From: an uncultured Treponema sp.
GTDB lineage: Bacteria; Spirochaetota; Spirochaetia; Treponematales; Treponemataceae
Direction: 5' to 3'
Length of the DNA: 15,414 nt
NCBI GenBank assembly: GCA_937890485.1
Contig: CALBXN010000197.1
Coordinates: 1 to 15,414, forward strand
Made by a program: the position numbers and the translations under genes. Under the pieces are notes generated by a model. The model was not told the origin of the DNA. It did no database searches and worked only from the letters and a program-made list of their open reading frames with translations. Of this stretch, positions 1 through 6,020 are shown one piece after another; positions within the stretch are counted from its first letter, which is position 1; every line of letters begins with the position of its first letter.

Positions 1-236
1 TCATAATGCAAGTGATTTGGAAGGGCAACATAAACCGTATCCACATCTGGATTTGCCAAAATGCTATCGTAGTCGCTGCTAGCTTGACTAATCGCATAAA
101 GCTCAGCTAGCTTTTCAGCCTTTTCAATGCTGCGCGGTGTTGATAAAATCGCTGATAATTCGATTCCATTAATTTCTTTTAAAACTGGTAAAACCTCTTC
201 AACGATTTTTCCTGTTCCTAAAATAGCTAATTTCAT
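1..236 (-). CDS. Gfo/Idh/MocA-family oxidoreductase, N-terminal part (cut by window edge)
   Basis: Only the first 78 codons are present; the gene runs off the left edge. The protein begins MKLAILGTGKIV, a Rossmann-fold dinucleotide-binding start. It later shows VYVALPNHLHY, the strand and loop typical of this family just before the substrate-binding half. Family members are NAD(P)-dependent dehydrogenases acting mostly on sugars, inositols or related polyols; the substrate cannot be told from this fragment. The ATG at 234-236 is supported by a very strong ribosome binding site, AGGAGGAA at 241-248. The gene lies 82 bases downstream of the ASCH gene on the same strand. Composition and the strong Shine-Dalgarno match the left, Firmicutes-like block rather than the treponemal DNA further right. 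Confidence 0.85.
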   Translation of the reverse strand, partial: MKLAILGTGKIVEEVLPVLKEINGIELSAILSTPRSIEKAEKLAELYAISQASSDYDSILANPDVDTVYVALPNHLHY

Positions 237-318
237 GGATTTCCTCCTAATTAATGTCTAAGCACAGTTTAGCACATGTTCGTTTTTCAAACTGATACTA
301 TAACAAGTAATTGTCATA

Positions 319-762
319 CTAAAGTGTGGGATAGACCACTTCAAATTCTTCAAGAACAATTTGACTATCACCGTTAAATGTCAGACCGTATTCATTGTAA
401 TAAGGTTTGAAAAAATTCTCGTGGACATCACGCCAATAAGCTAATGTCCTATCACCTTCGCCTTCTTTGAAAGCGTGCTCTGCTGACACCTGATTAAATG
501 GCACAACAGAAACTTTCTTGATTTGAATGATACAAACTGCTTGGTCTTGACTGTCGAGAACCACATCATAAGACCCAACCTCAGGTAGCGGGTCATTATC
601 AACAGCGTATAAATCATAAGCCGACGCTGTCGCTGTTTTTGTTCCTTCAAGGACTAGCTGCGCTAACAAATCAGCTTCCGCACCAAATTGCCAAGCGTCA
701 ATGTCATCTCCGATTGAAGGATTTATTTTTTTGTATTTATTCCAAAGTTCTTGTGCGTTCAT
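319..762 (-). CDS. ASCH-domain protein
   Basis: A 147-residue protein with the hallmarks of the YhfF-type branch of the ASCH superfamily. GTKTATAS lies at residues 40-47 (the conserved G-x-K-T-A-T segment of the putative RNA/nucleotide pocket), a beta-rich middle at 63-90, and EGEGDRTLAYWRDVHENFF at 100-118, a strongly conserved helix in these proteins. Length is normal for the family. ASCH domains are PUA-like folds thought to bind RNA or modified nucleotides; some members are ribonucleases or N4-acetylcytidine amidohydrolases, but the activity of this branch is not established. The ATG at 760-762 has AGGAG at 770-774. It sits between the SDR gene (101 bases upstream) and the Gfo/Idh gene, all on the minus strand, so the three may be co-transcribed in their native genome. 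Confidence 0.85.
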   Translation of the reverse strand: MNAQELWNKYKKINPSIGDDIDAWQFGAEADLLAQLVLEGTKTATASAYDLYAVDNDPLPEVGSYDVVLDSQDQAVCIIQIKKVSVVPFNQVSAEHAFKEGEGDRTLAYWRDVHENFFKPYYNEYGLTFNGDSQIVLEEFEVVYPTL

Positions 763-863
763 AAGCTTTCTCCTGTTCTTTTCTGTCTTACTTCAATTTA
801 CGAGTTCGACAGAGAGTAGCCTATGGTTTTCTCCTCTTCATTTCAGAAGTCTCCTTATCTCTA

Positions 864-1571
864 TTATTTCAAACTCCAGCCACCATCGATTTTGATGATT
901 TCACCTTGCATAGATGTGGCTTTTCCTGATGCTAAAAATTCTGTCAAGTCAGCAATTTCTTCAGGCTTGCTCCAACGTCCAATTGGTGTTTCTTGGGCGA
1001 CCCAGTCAGCCAAGCCTCCTGGTTCAAAATCGCTAGCTGTCATGGCTGTCTTAACCGCACCTGGTGCGATACCAAACACTTGAATCTTGTCTTTAGCATA
1101 GTCAAGTGCAAGCTGGCGCGTGAAACCTGCAAGTGCATGCTTACTAGCTGTATAAGCTGCTCCGCCCCCACCTGCGATAAATGAAGCAATCGAGCACATG
1201 TTAATGATGATACCTGATTGTCTTTCAACCATTTTAGCTAAATAATAACGAGTGATTTTAACCGTCGCAAAAAAATTTGTCTGAAACACGCGCTCGAGTT
1301 CATCATCTGACACTTCAAGCAGTGGCTTATAAGCGTCAAGAATTCCAGCGGTGTTACACAAGATGTCCACGTCCTGAACAAAGTCGTAGAGCGCAGCTAA
1401 ATCCGTCGTCAAATCTAACTGTAGGAAATGAAAGTTTTCATTTTGAATCTCAGGCGCTTGTGATTTATCAACGCCGTATACCGCACAGCCATTTTCTAAA
1501 AAAACTTTTACAATTTCTTTCCCGATTCCTCTAGAAGAACCAGTTATTAATGCTTTTTTTCCTTTCAACAT
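864..1571 (-). CDS. fabG: SDR-family oxidoreductase, FabG-like; apparent in-frame hybrid of two genes
   Basis: A 235-residue short-chain dehydrogenase with a complete motif set: TGSSRGIG nucleotide loop (10-17), NTAG (73-76), N99, catalytic S127, Y140 and K144 in YTASK, and a C-terminal IDGGW. The Asn-Ser-Tyr-Lys spacing matches classical SDRs such as E. coli FabG (N99 to S127 is 28 residues, S127 to Y140 is 13). Codons 1-25 or so are AT-rich, with AAGGAA at 1578-1583 as ribosome binding site, and start 59 bases after fabD, as expected for a native fabD-fabG pair whose FabG reduces 3-oxoacyl-ACP. From about codon 29 composition changes and the protein resembles streptococcal SDRs annotated as 3-oxoacyl-ACP reductase. 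D35 at the end of the second strand suggests NAD preference, whereas R14 is typical of NADP-type FabG. Whether the hybrid is a real gene or an assembly product is open; the substrate is uncertain. Confidence 0.8.
   Translation of the reverse strand: MLKGKKALITGSSRGIGKEIVKVFLENGCAVYGVDKSQAPEIQNENFHFLQLDLTTDLAALYDFVQDVDILCNTAGILDAYKPLLEVSDDELERVFQTNFFATVKITRYYLAKMVERQSGIIINMCSIASFIAGGGGAAYTASKHALAGFTRQLALDYAKDKIQVFGIAPGAVKTAMTASDFEPGGLADWVAQETPIGRWSKPEEIADLTEFLASGKATSMQGEIIKIDGGWSLK
1470..1505. other. Compositional junction between Firmicutes-like and treponeme-like DNA
   Basis: On the right, bases 1501-1560 are 28% GC (counted) and rich in A/T tracts. On the left, 1321-1380 is 47% and 1381-1440 is 40%. 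The change falls within codons about 22-34 of the SDR gene without breaking its frame. The exact breakpoint cannot be set because the two parents probably share sequence here. The coding-strand stretch TTTTTAGAAAATGGC (about 1488-1502) is a plausible shared segment. This interpretation is an inference from composition, motif style and gene order. Confidence 0.65.
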
Positions 1572-1603
1572 ATTATTTTCCTTAAAAAATTAAATTTATT
1601 TGT

Positions 1604-1638
1604 AAAAAAGTTATATTTGCAACGCAATTTTTATAACT
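1604..1638 (-). other. Hairpin between fabD and the SDR gene
   Basis: AGTTATA (1632-1638) and TATAACT (1609-1615) on the minus strand form an imperfect inverted repeat with an inner TTGC/GCAA pairing, spanning the fabD stop codon. Six T residues follow on the minus strand (1604-1609). The stem is AT-rich and weak, so it may be a partial terminator, an mRNA-processing hairpin or chance in AT-rich DNA. Confidence 0.3.
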
Positions 1639-2584
1639 CACTAATTTGTTCAAATTTTCCACAAGGAATACAAGGTAAATTTTCTCCGTACCCTGAATCC
1701 CGCCATAAACCAGATAAAACTGTTCCTGGTCCTACTTCATAAAGTGAATTTTTTTCTTCTGATTTTTCAAAAAGTTCAGAAATAACTTTTTCTTCTTCTG
1801 TCCAACAAACAGGACAAGTTAAATGTTTTACAGCAAGTTTTTTTGCTTCTTCGCCAGTTGTAATGATTTTTCCTGTAACATTAGAAAGCAAAATTTTTTG
1901 TGGATTATTAAAATTCACTGATTCTAAAACTTTTTCAAATTCAATAGCTGCATCTTTCATTAAAGGTGAATGGAAAGGGCCTGCAACTTTTAATCGCACA
2001 ACTCGTCTAGCACCAGAATCCTTAAAGATTTTTTCACATTCTTCTAAACCTTCATAAGTTCCAGAAACAACAGTTTGTTTTGGACTATTTATATTTGCCA
2101 CAAAGGCAATTCTTTTTTTTGACAAAGGTTCAATTAAAGATTCAATTTGTTCTAAAGGCAATCCTAAAATTGCCATCATCCCCGGAAGATTTCCTTCTGA
2201 TTTTTCTGAAAGATTATCACAAACTTTTTGCATGATATTTCCACGCTCTGTTACAAGTTTTATCGTATCTTCAAAGGAAAGAACTCCAGAATCGTACAAG
2301 GCAGAAAATTCACCTAAACTAAAACCTGCGCAAATATCACTTTCAATTCCTCTGTTTTTTAAAGCATTGATTATAACTATTGATGCAACTGTAATTGCAA
2401 GTTGACTATTATCACTTCTTGATAATTCAGATAATTCAGTTTCCCAAAGAATTTTAGTAACTGAACGATTACTTATTTTTTCTGCTTCCTTTATGATTTG
2501 CAAAAGACTTTCATTTTCTGAACAAAAATCTTGAACCATACCTTTGAACTGAGCACCTTGCCCCGGAAAGATAAAAGCATTCAT
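1631..2584 (-). CDS. fabD: Malonyl-CoA:ACP transacylase
   Basis: A 317-residue enzyme that moves malonyl groups from CoA to acyl carrier protein to supply type II fatty-acid synthesis in the cytoplasm. Visible motifs are PGQGAQ (7-12, oxyanion loop), the nucleophile motif GFSLGE (87-92, S89), R114 for the malonyl carboxylate, GPFHSPLM (202-209, catalytic H205) and EVGPG (283-287). The usual motif is GHSLGE; here the residue before the nucleophile is Phe. Length is normal. The ATG at 2582-2584 has AAGGAG at 2595-2600 and a promoter at 2622-2651. The next gene on the strand is FabG-like at its 5' end, the order expected in a fatty-acid synthesis cluster. Downstream partners such as acpP or fabF are not seen because the sequence switches to another composition. 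Confidence 0.95.
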   Translation of the reverse strand: MNAFIFPGQGAQFKGMVQDFCSENESLLQIIKEAEKISNRSVTKILWETELSELSRSDNSQLAITVASIVIINALKNRGIESDICAGFSLGEFSALYDSGVLSFEDTIKLVTERGNIMQKVCDNLSEKSEGNLPGMMAILGLPLEQIESLIEPLSKKRIAFVANINSPKQTVVSGTYEGLEECEKIFKDSGARRVVRLKVAGPFHSPLMKDAAIEFEKVLESVNFNNPQKILLSNVTGKIITTGEEAKKLAVKHLTCPVCWTEEEKVISELFEKSEEKNSLYEVGPGTVLSGLWRDSGYGENLPCIPCGKFEQISEL

Positions 2585-2621
2585 ATTTTCTAAACTCCTT
2601 CTTTTTATTTTTATAATAAAT

Positions 2622-2651
2622 ACATTATGACACTTTTTGTTACTTTGTCAA
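2622..2651 (-). promoter_or_regulatory. Putative sigma-70 promoter of fabD
   Basis: On the minus strand there is a perfect -35 TTGACA (2646-2651), followed by CATAAT (2624-2629, 16-base spacer) or TAATGT (2622-2627, 18-base spacer). It lies between the ftsH terminator and the fabD ribosome binding site. TGACA of the -35 and TGTCA next to the -10 also form a dyad, possibly an operator or chance. Confidence 0.6.
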
Positions 2652-2695
2652 GTATAACATATATTATTAGACATCGTGAAATAAAAAAAAGTTGC

Positions 2696-2737
2696 AAAAA
2701 AAAACGGTACAAATCAAAAAAATTGATTCATACCGTT
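2696..2737 (-). terminator. Rho-independent terminator of ftsH
   Basis: Outer stem AACGGTA (2703-2709) with TACCGTT (2731-2737), a 2x2 internal mismatch, inner stem AATCAA (2712-2717) with TTGATT (2723-2728), and a five-base loop. Nine A residues on the plus strand at 2696-2704 give a T-run at the 3' side on the minus strand. It starts 27 bases after the ftsH stop codon. Confidence 0.85.
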
Positions 2738-2763
2738 CTATAAAATTTCTTGTTTAGAAAAAA

Positions 2764-4791
2764 TTATGTTTCACTTTCAACTGTATCTGCATCACCTGTG
2801 GAAGTTTCTTCAGATTTATTGAGAGGAAGTTCTGATAATCTTGCTTCGGCTGTTACAATATCGTTAAATTCAGCAGCTTCGATAGTTTCTTTTTCTAACA
2901 ATCGTTGAGCAATGTATTCTAAAACTTGTTTTTTAGATTTCAATAAATCTAAAACTCGATTGTATCGTTCATCAATTACACGAGCAATTTCTTCATCAAT
3001 AAACTGTTGTGTAGTTTCAGCATATTCTCTTACTAAAGAAGGTTCAGAAGAATTGTATCCGCCACCTTGTTTGCCTAAGGTCATATTTTTGAATTTCTTA
3101 CTCATTCCGTATTCAGTAATCATTCTACGGATAATTCCAGTTGCTCTCATAATATCATTGGCAGCTCCAGTAGAAATTTCACCAAAAGTAACTTCTTCTG
3201 CACCTCGTCCACCTAAAAGACAGTCAACTTCTGCAAGCATTTCTTTTTCAGTGGAAAGGAAACTTTCATCTTCGGCACGATGCAATGTGTAACCGAGAGC
3301 AGAAACTCCACGAGGAATAATAGAAATTTTGTGTACAGGATCTGAACCTTCTGTAAAGGCGGCAACCAAGGCATGACCTGTTTCGTGATAAGCAACAATT
3401 TTGCGTTCGTTTTCTTTTATTACACGGCTCTTTTTTTGTAGTCCCACCATAGTTTTTTCGATGGCTTCATCGAAATCTTGCATTGTAACTTTTTTGCGTC
3501 CTAAACGAACAGCAAGCAAAGCAGCTTCATTTACAATATTTGCTAAATCAGCTCCAGCAAATCCGGCTGTTGCTCTTGCCAAAGATTGAAAATCCACATC
3601 CTTATCAATTTTTACATTCTTAGAATGAATTTTTAAAATTGCTTCACGACCTTTAACATCAGGACGATCAACTACAACTTGTCTATCAAAACGCCCCGGA
3701 CGAAGCAAGGCTGGGTCAAGAACATCTGGACGGTTTGTGGCAGCAAGCAAAATCAAACCTTTTTGGTTATCAAATCCATCCATTTCAACAAGAAGTTGAT
3801 TCAAGGTTTGTTCACGCTCATCATTTCCGCTAAGATTGTTTACACGACTTTTTCCGATAGCATCCAACTCATCAATAAAGATGATACAAGGTGCTTTTTC
3901 GCGAGCCTGTTTGAACAAATCTCTAACTCGGCTAGCTCCAACACCAACAAACATTTCTACAAAGTCAGAACCAGAAATTTTGAAGAAAGGAACACCAGCC
4001 TCTCCTGCTACAGCACGAGCAAGTAAAGTTTTACCAGTTCCAGGAGGTCCTACTAACAAAACACCTTTTGGAATTTTTCCACCGATTTCGGTATATTTTT
4101 TTGGAGATTTTAAGAAATCCACAACTTCAACAAGTTCTTCTTTTGCTTCATCAACACCAGCAACATCGGCAAAACGAGTTTTAATCTGTCCTTCTTCCAC
4201 AGAAGTTGCACGACTACTTCCTGCGGAGAATATACTTCCCATTCCACCGCCCATTCCTCCTCCAATTTTCTTGAACAAGAAATGCCACATTAAGAAAATA
4301 AATCCAAAAGGCAATATCCAATTCAAAACAAAATCTAAGAGAAAGTTATTTTGTTTAACTTGAGCTTTGTAAGCAACACCATTTTCATCTAGAAATGTAA
4401 TAAAATCTTCTGTAAAAATTGAAGCAGTTTTATAAGTTACACGATTTCCTTTTTTTCCGCCTAAAATTGAATCAAGACTTCTACTTGAATCCACCGAAGT
4501 TTCTGGTCCATAACCTACAAAATATACATTTCCTAAATCAACTTCTACAATCTGACCGTCTTTTATGTATTGCTTGAAAGTAGAAAAATCTATAGCAGAA
4601 TTATCATCCATCATAGAAAAAATATTTAGGGCAACAATAACAACCATTGCAATAGCAAGAATCAACCAAACTGGAATCTTCTTTTTGTTATTTTTATCAT
4701 TTTTTGATGGTTCTGTTGATAATTTAAAAAAATCAAAAGGGTCATTCTGATTTTTATCGTCTTTATCATTTTTGTCGTCAAAATTTGACAC
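2764..4791 (-). CDS. ftsH: ATP-dependent zinc metalloprotease FtsH
   Basis: Membrane-anchored AAA+ protease that unfolds and degrades membrane and soluble proteins. Numbering here counts from a TTG at 4803; the preferred start is codon 5. Order: a hydrophilic Asp/Lys/Asn-rich N-terminus (to 42), first membrane segment 43-65, an exported domain 66-153, second membrane segment about 155-177 and a glycine-rich linker. Then come Walker A GPPGTGKT (252-259), pore loop FVG (285-287), Walker B IIFIDE (307-312), the second region of homology ATNRPDVLDPALLRPGRFDR (355-374), the zinc motif HETGH (473-477) and the third ligand D550 in STGAANDI. All catalytic residues are present. I chose the GTG at 4789-4791 because GGAGG (4797-4801) lies five bases upstream, and the TTG start would place this Shine-Dalgarno inside the coding sequence. 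The resulting protein has 675 residues. Transcribed alone, with its own terminator. Confidence 0.97.
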   Translation of the reverse strand: MSNFDDKNDKDDKNQNDPFDFFKLSTEPSKNDKNNKKKIPVWLILAIAMVVIVALNIFSMMDDNSAIDFSTFKQYIKDGQIVEVDLGNVYFVGYGPETSVDSSRSLDSILGGKKGNRVTYKTASIFTEDFITFLDENGVAYKAQVKQNNFLLDFVLNWILPFGFIFLMWHFLFKKIGGGMGGGMGSIFSAGSSRATSVEEGQIKTRFADVAGVDEAKEELVEVVDFLKSPKKYTEIGGKIPKGVLLVGPPGTGKTLLARAVAGEAGVPFFKISGSDFVEMFVGVGASRVRDLFKQAREKAPCIIFIDELDAIGKSRVNNLSGNDEREQTLNQLLVEMDGFDNQKGLILLAATNRPDVLDPALLRPGRFDRQVVVDRPDVKGREAILKIHSKNVKIDKDVDFQSLARATAGFAGADLANIVNEAALLAVRLGRKKVTMQDFDEAIEKTMVGLQKKSRVIKENERKIVAYHETGHALVAAFTEGSDPVHKISIIPRGVSALGYTLHRAEDESFLSTEKEMLAEVDCLLGGRGAEEVTFGEISTGAANDIMRATGIIRRMITEYGMSKKFKNMTLGKQGGGYNSSEPSLVREYAETTQQFIDEEIARVIDERYNRVLDLLKSKKQVLEYIAQRLLEKETIEAAEFNDIVTAEARLSELPLNKSEETSTGDADTVESET

Positions 4792-4811
4792 TTTTTCCTC
4801 CAAGGTATAAT
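4785..4811 (+). promoter_or_regulatory. Possible rightward sigma-70 promoter overlapping the ftsH start
   Basis: Perfect TTGACA (4785-4790) and perfect TATAAT (4806-4811) on the plus strand, separated by only 15 bases (17 is usual). It points toward fliS and overlaps the ftsH ribosome binding site and first codon. It could provide growth-phase-independent transcription of the fliS-polA cluster. The short spacer lowers confidence. Confidence 0.4.
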
Positions 4812-4834
4812 TTCGGAATATATCTATACTATAG

Positions 4835-4867
4835 AATATACGCTAAAATGTGGTACTTGGGCAAGTA
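4835..4867 (-). promoter_or_regulatory. Putative ftsH promoter with palindromic operator-like site
   Basis: On the minus strand TTGCCC (4859-4864) and TATATT (4835-4840) are separated by 18 bases, a plausible -35/-10 pair upstream of ftsH. The -35 lies inside a perfect inverted repeat, TACTTG-GG-CAAGTA (4854-4867), which could be a repressor site. No transcription factor can be named. Confidence 0.4.
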
Positions 4868-4880
4868 AAAGATAAAAAAT

Positions 4881-4907
4881 TAAAGTAAAGTTATTAAATT
4901 CCGATAA
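4881..4907 (+). promoter_or_regulatory. Putative sigma-28 (FliA) flagellar promoter of fliS
   Basis: TAAAGTAA (4881-4888), an exact 11-base spacer, then TCCGATAA (4900-4907). The FliA consensus is TAAAGTTT-N11-GCCGATAA, so 6 of 8 and 7 of 8 positions match with the correct spacing. The next gene is the flagellin chaperone fliS, a typical late flagellar gene. The predicted transcript starts near 4914, about 70 bases before the fliS start codon. Confidence 0.75.
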
Positions 4908-4909
4908 AT

Positions 4910-4966
4910 AAGTGAGTTTTAAACAAAACTATAAAATTGTTGTTTCTCACTTTCTTGCGAAACAAC
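4910..4966 (+). promoter_or_regulatory. fliS leader with two mutually exclusive hairpins
   Basis: Hairpin A pairs AAGTGAG (4910-4916) with CTCACTT (4946-4952) and AAACAA (4921-4926) with TTGTTT (4940-4945), with a TTTT bulge. Hairpin B pairs GTTGTTTC (4939-4946) with GAAACAAC (4959-4966), a perfect 8 bp. Both use bases 4940-4946, so they cannot coexist. The fliS Shine-Dalgarno (4973-4978) follows 6 bases after hairpin B. If transcription starts near 4914, as the sigma-28 promoter predicts, the left arm of A is shortened. The structure is seen; a regulatory role is inference. Confidence 0.45.
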
Positions 4967-4983
4967 GTAAATGGGAGGAAAAT

Positions 4984-5421
4984 ATGGCTTACAATAATCC
5001 TTATTCAGCTTACACACAAACTGGTGTAAAAACTGCAACCCAAGGAAAACTTGTTGTAATGCTTTACAACGAAGCAGTAAAACAACTTAACAGTGCAATC
5101 AATTGGTTTAATTCAGAAGGCAAAGTAGACCCTTGTCACATTGAAAAATTGAATTCGAATATTTTGAAAGCACAAGAAATTATAACAGAACTTATGGTTT
5201 CATTAGATATGTCATCTGGAGAAGAAATTGCACAAAATCTTCTTTCTCTCTATGTATTTTTCAATAAAGAACTTATGAACGCAAACATGACTCTCAACAA
5301 AGAAAAAATTAAATCAGTTTGTCAAATGATGAGTGATTTAAGAGATAGTTGGGTACAGGCAGAATCTACAACTACAACTAGCGTTTCAAGTTTTAGCCCA
5401 GCAATTAGTATTACAGGTTAA
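4984..5421 (+). CDS. fliS: Flagellin export chaperone FliS
   Basis: A 145-residue helical protein that binds the C-terminus of newly made flagellin in the cytoplasm and prevents premature polymerisation before export. Family features are the N-terminal NPYSAYTQTGVKTATQGKLV, the MLYNEAVKQLNSAI helix, and a four-helix layout followed by a Ser/Thr-rich tail. The reading frame is open from a GTG at 4912, but ATG 4984-4986 is the start: it has GGGAGG at 4973-4978 and gives the standard FliS N-terminus, while the upstream part lies in the leader and has no ribosome binding site. It heads the rightward gene cluster behind a sigma-28 motif. In treponemes flagellin filaments lie in the periplasm, so its client would be FlaB-type flagellin (established for the genus; the clients are not encoded here). 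Confidence 0.92.
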   Translation: MAYNNPYSAYTQTGVKTATQGKLVVMLYNEAVKQLNSAINWFNSEGKVDPCHIEKLNSNILKAQEIITELMVSLDMSSGEEIAQNLLSLYVFFNKELMNANMTLNKEKIKSVCQMMSDLRDSWVQAESTTTTSVSSFSPAISITG

Positions 5422-5453
5422 TAAAATTTTAATATTTTTGTTCGGAGGCAAAA

Positions 5454-5981
5454 GTGGCAATCTTATTTAATAATTTTAACCAAAATAATGGTACAAAAGA
5501 TTCAGAAAATTTAACACAAGAAGAAATCAATGAAAGAGTTGCAATATTAAAAAGATTTCGCCACTTGCTAGAACAACAAAGAAATAAATTCAAAGAATAT
5601 CTTACAGTTCTAGAAAAACAAGAAAAAGGAATTGCCTCCGAAGATGACACTGTAATTGTAGCACAAGCAGAATTGGAACAACAAATCGTTTCTAATATTG
5701 CAAATTTGCAAAAAGTTATCGTTCCTATGGAAGCGCTTTACAAAGAAAAAGGAATTAAATTAACTTCTGAAATTCCACAAATACAAAAAGAACTTTCTGA
5801 ACTTCAAGAAGCAGTTTTGGTTCAAAATGAAAAAAACAGAACTTTATTAAAAGAACACATAACTCAAATACGCAACAGAATATCACAATTTTCAGACCCA
5901 CGACACAATCCTTATGCAAAAAACACAAGTATCTACTCGCAAAAAGTTTCTACACCTAGTATAATAGATGTAGAAATTTAG
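5454..5981 (+). CDS. Helical coiled-coil protein, possible FlgN-type flagellar chaperone
   Basis: A 175-residue protein, almost wholly alpha-helical by inspection and rich in Glu, Gln and Lys. Heptad-like helices run from about 20-65 (with LKRFRHLLEQQRNKFKEYLT) and about 70-145, followed by a short polar C-terminal tail, HNPYAKN...IIDVEI. There is no signal peptide or membrane segment. The start is GTG 5454-5456 with CGGAGG at 5443-5448. It begins 32 bases after fliS and is probably co-transcribed. Size, helical character and the fliS neighbourhood fit FlgN, the chaperone of the hook-filament junction proteins FlgK and FlgL, but FlgN sequences diverge strongly and I see no decisive motif. An unnamed spirochaete-specific flagellar protein is the alternative. 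Confidence 0.7.
   Translation: MAILFNNFNQNNGTKDSENLTQEEINERVAILKRFRHLLEQQRNKFKEYLTVLEKQEKGIASEDDTVIVAQAELEQQIVSNIANLQKVIVPMEALYKEKGIKLTSEIPQIQKELSELQEAVLVQNEKNRTLLKEHITQIRNRISQFSDPRHNPYAKNTSIYSQKVSTPSIIDVEI
5937..5965 (+). promoter_or_regulatory. Possible internal promoter for polA
   Basis: A perfect TATAAT (5960-5965) lies near the 3' end of the flgN-like gene, 55 bases before the polA start. The -35 position 17 bases upstream reads TCGCAA (5937-5942), a poor match (3 of 6). Isolated TATAAT boxes are common in AT-rich DNA, so this is tentative. It would free polA from flagellar control. Confidence 0.3.
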
Positions 5982-6020
5982 TAAGGAAAAAGACTTTTAT
6001 AATTAGGATATTCACAAACA

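Noticed and set aside
3836..4363. A 175-codon plus-strand frame opposite ftsH
   Set aside because: Entirely antisense to the conserved AAA domain; the sequence is fully explained by ftsH.
4792..4803. TTG start for ftsH at 4803
   Set aside because: The GGAGG that serves as the ribosome binding site would then lie inside the coding sequence; the GTG at 4789-4791 is placed correctly behind it.
4912..4983. Longer FliS starting at GTG 4912
   Set aside because: It lies at the predicted transcript start, lacks a ribosome binding site, and adds residues not typical of FliS. ATG 4984 has GGGAGG.
5998..6003. Second TATAAT box just upstream of polA
   Set aside because: No acceptable -35 at 16-18 bases, and it lies only 18 bases from the start codon; likely chance in AT-rich DNA.
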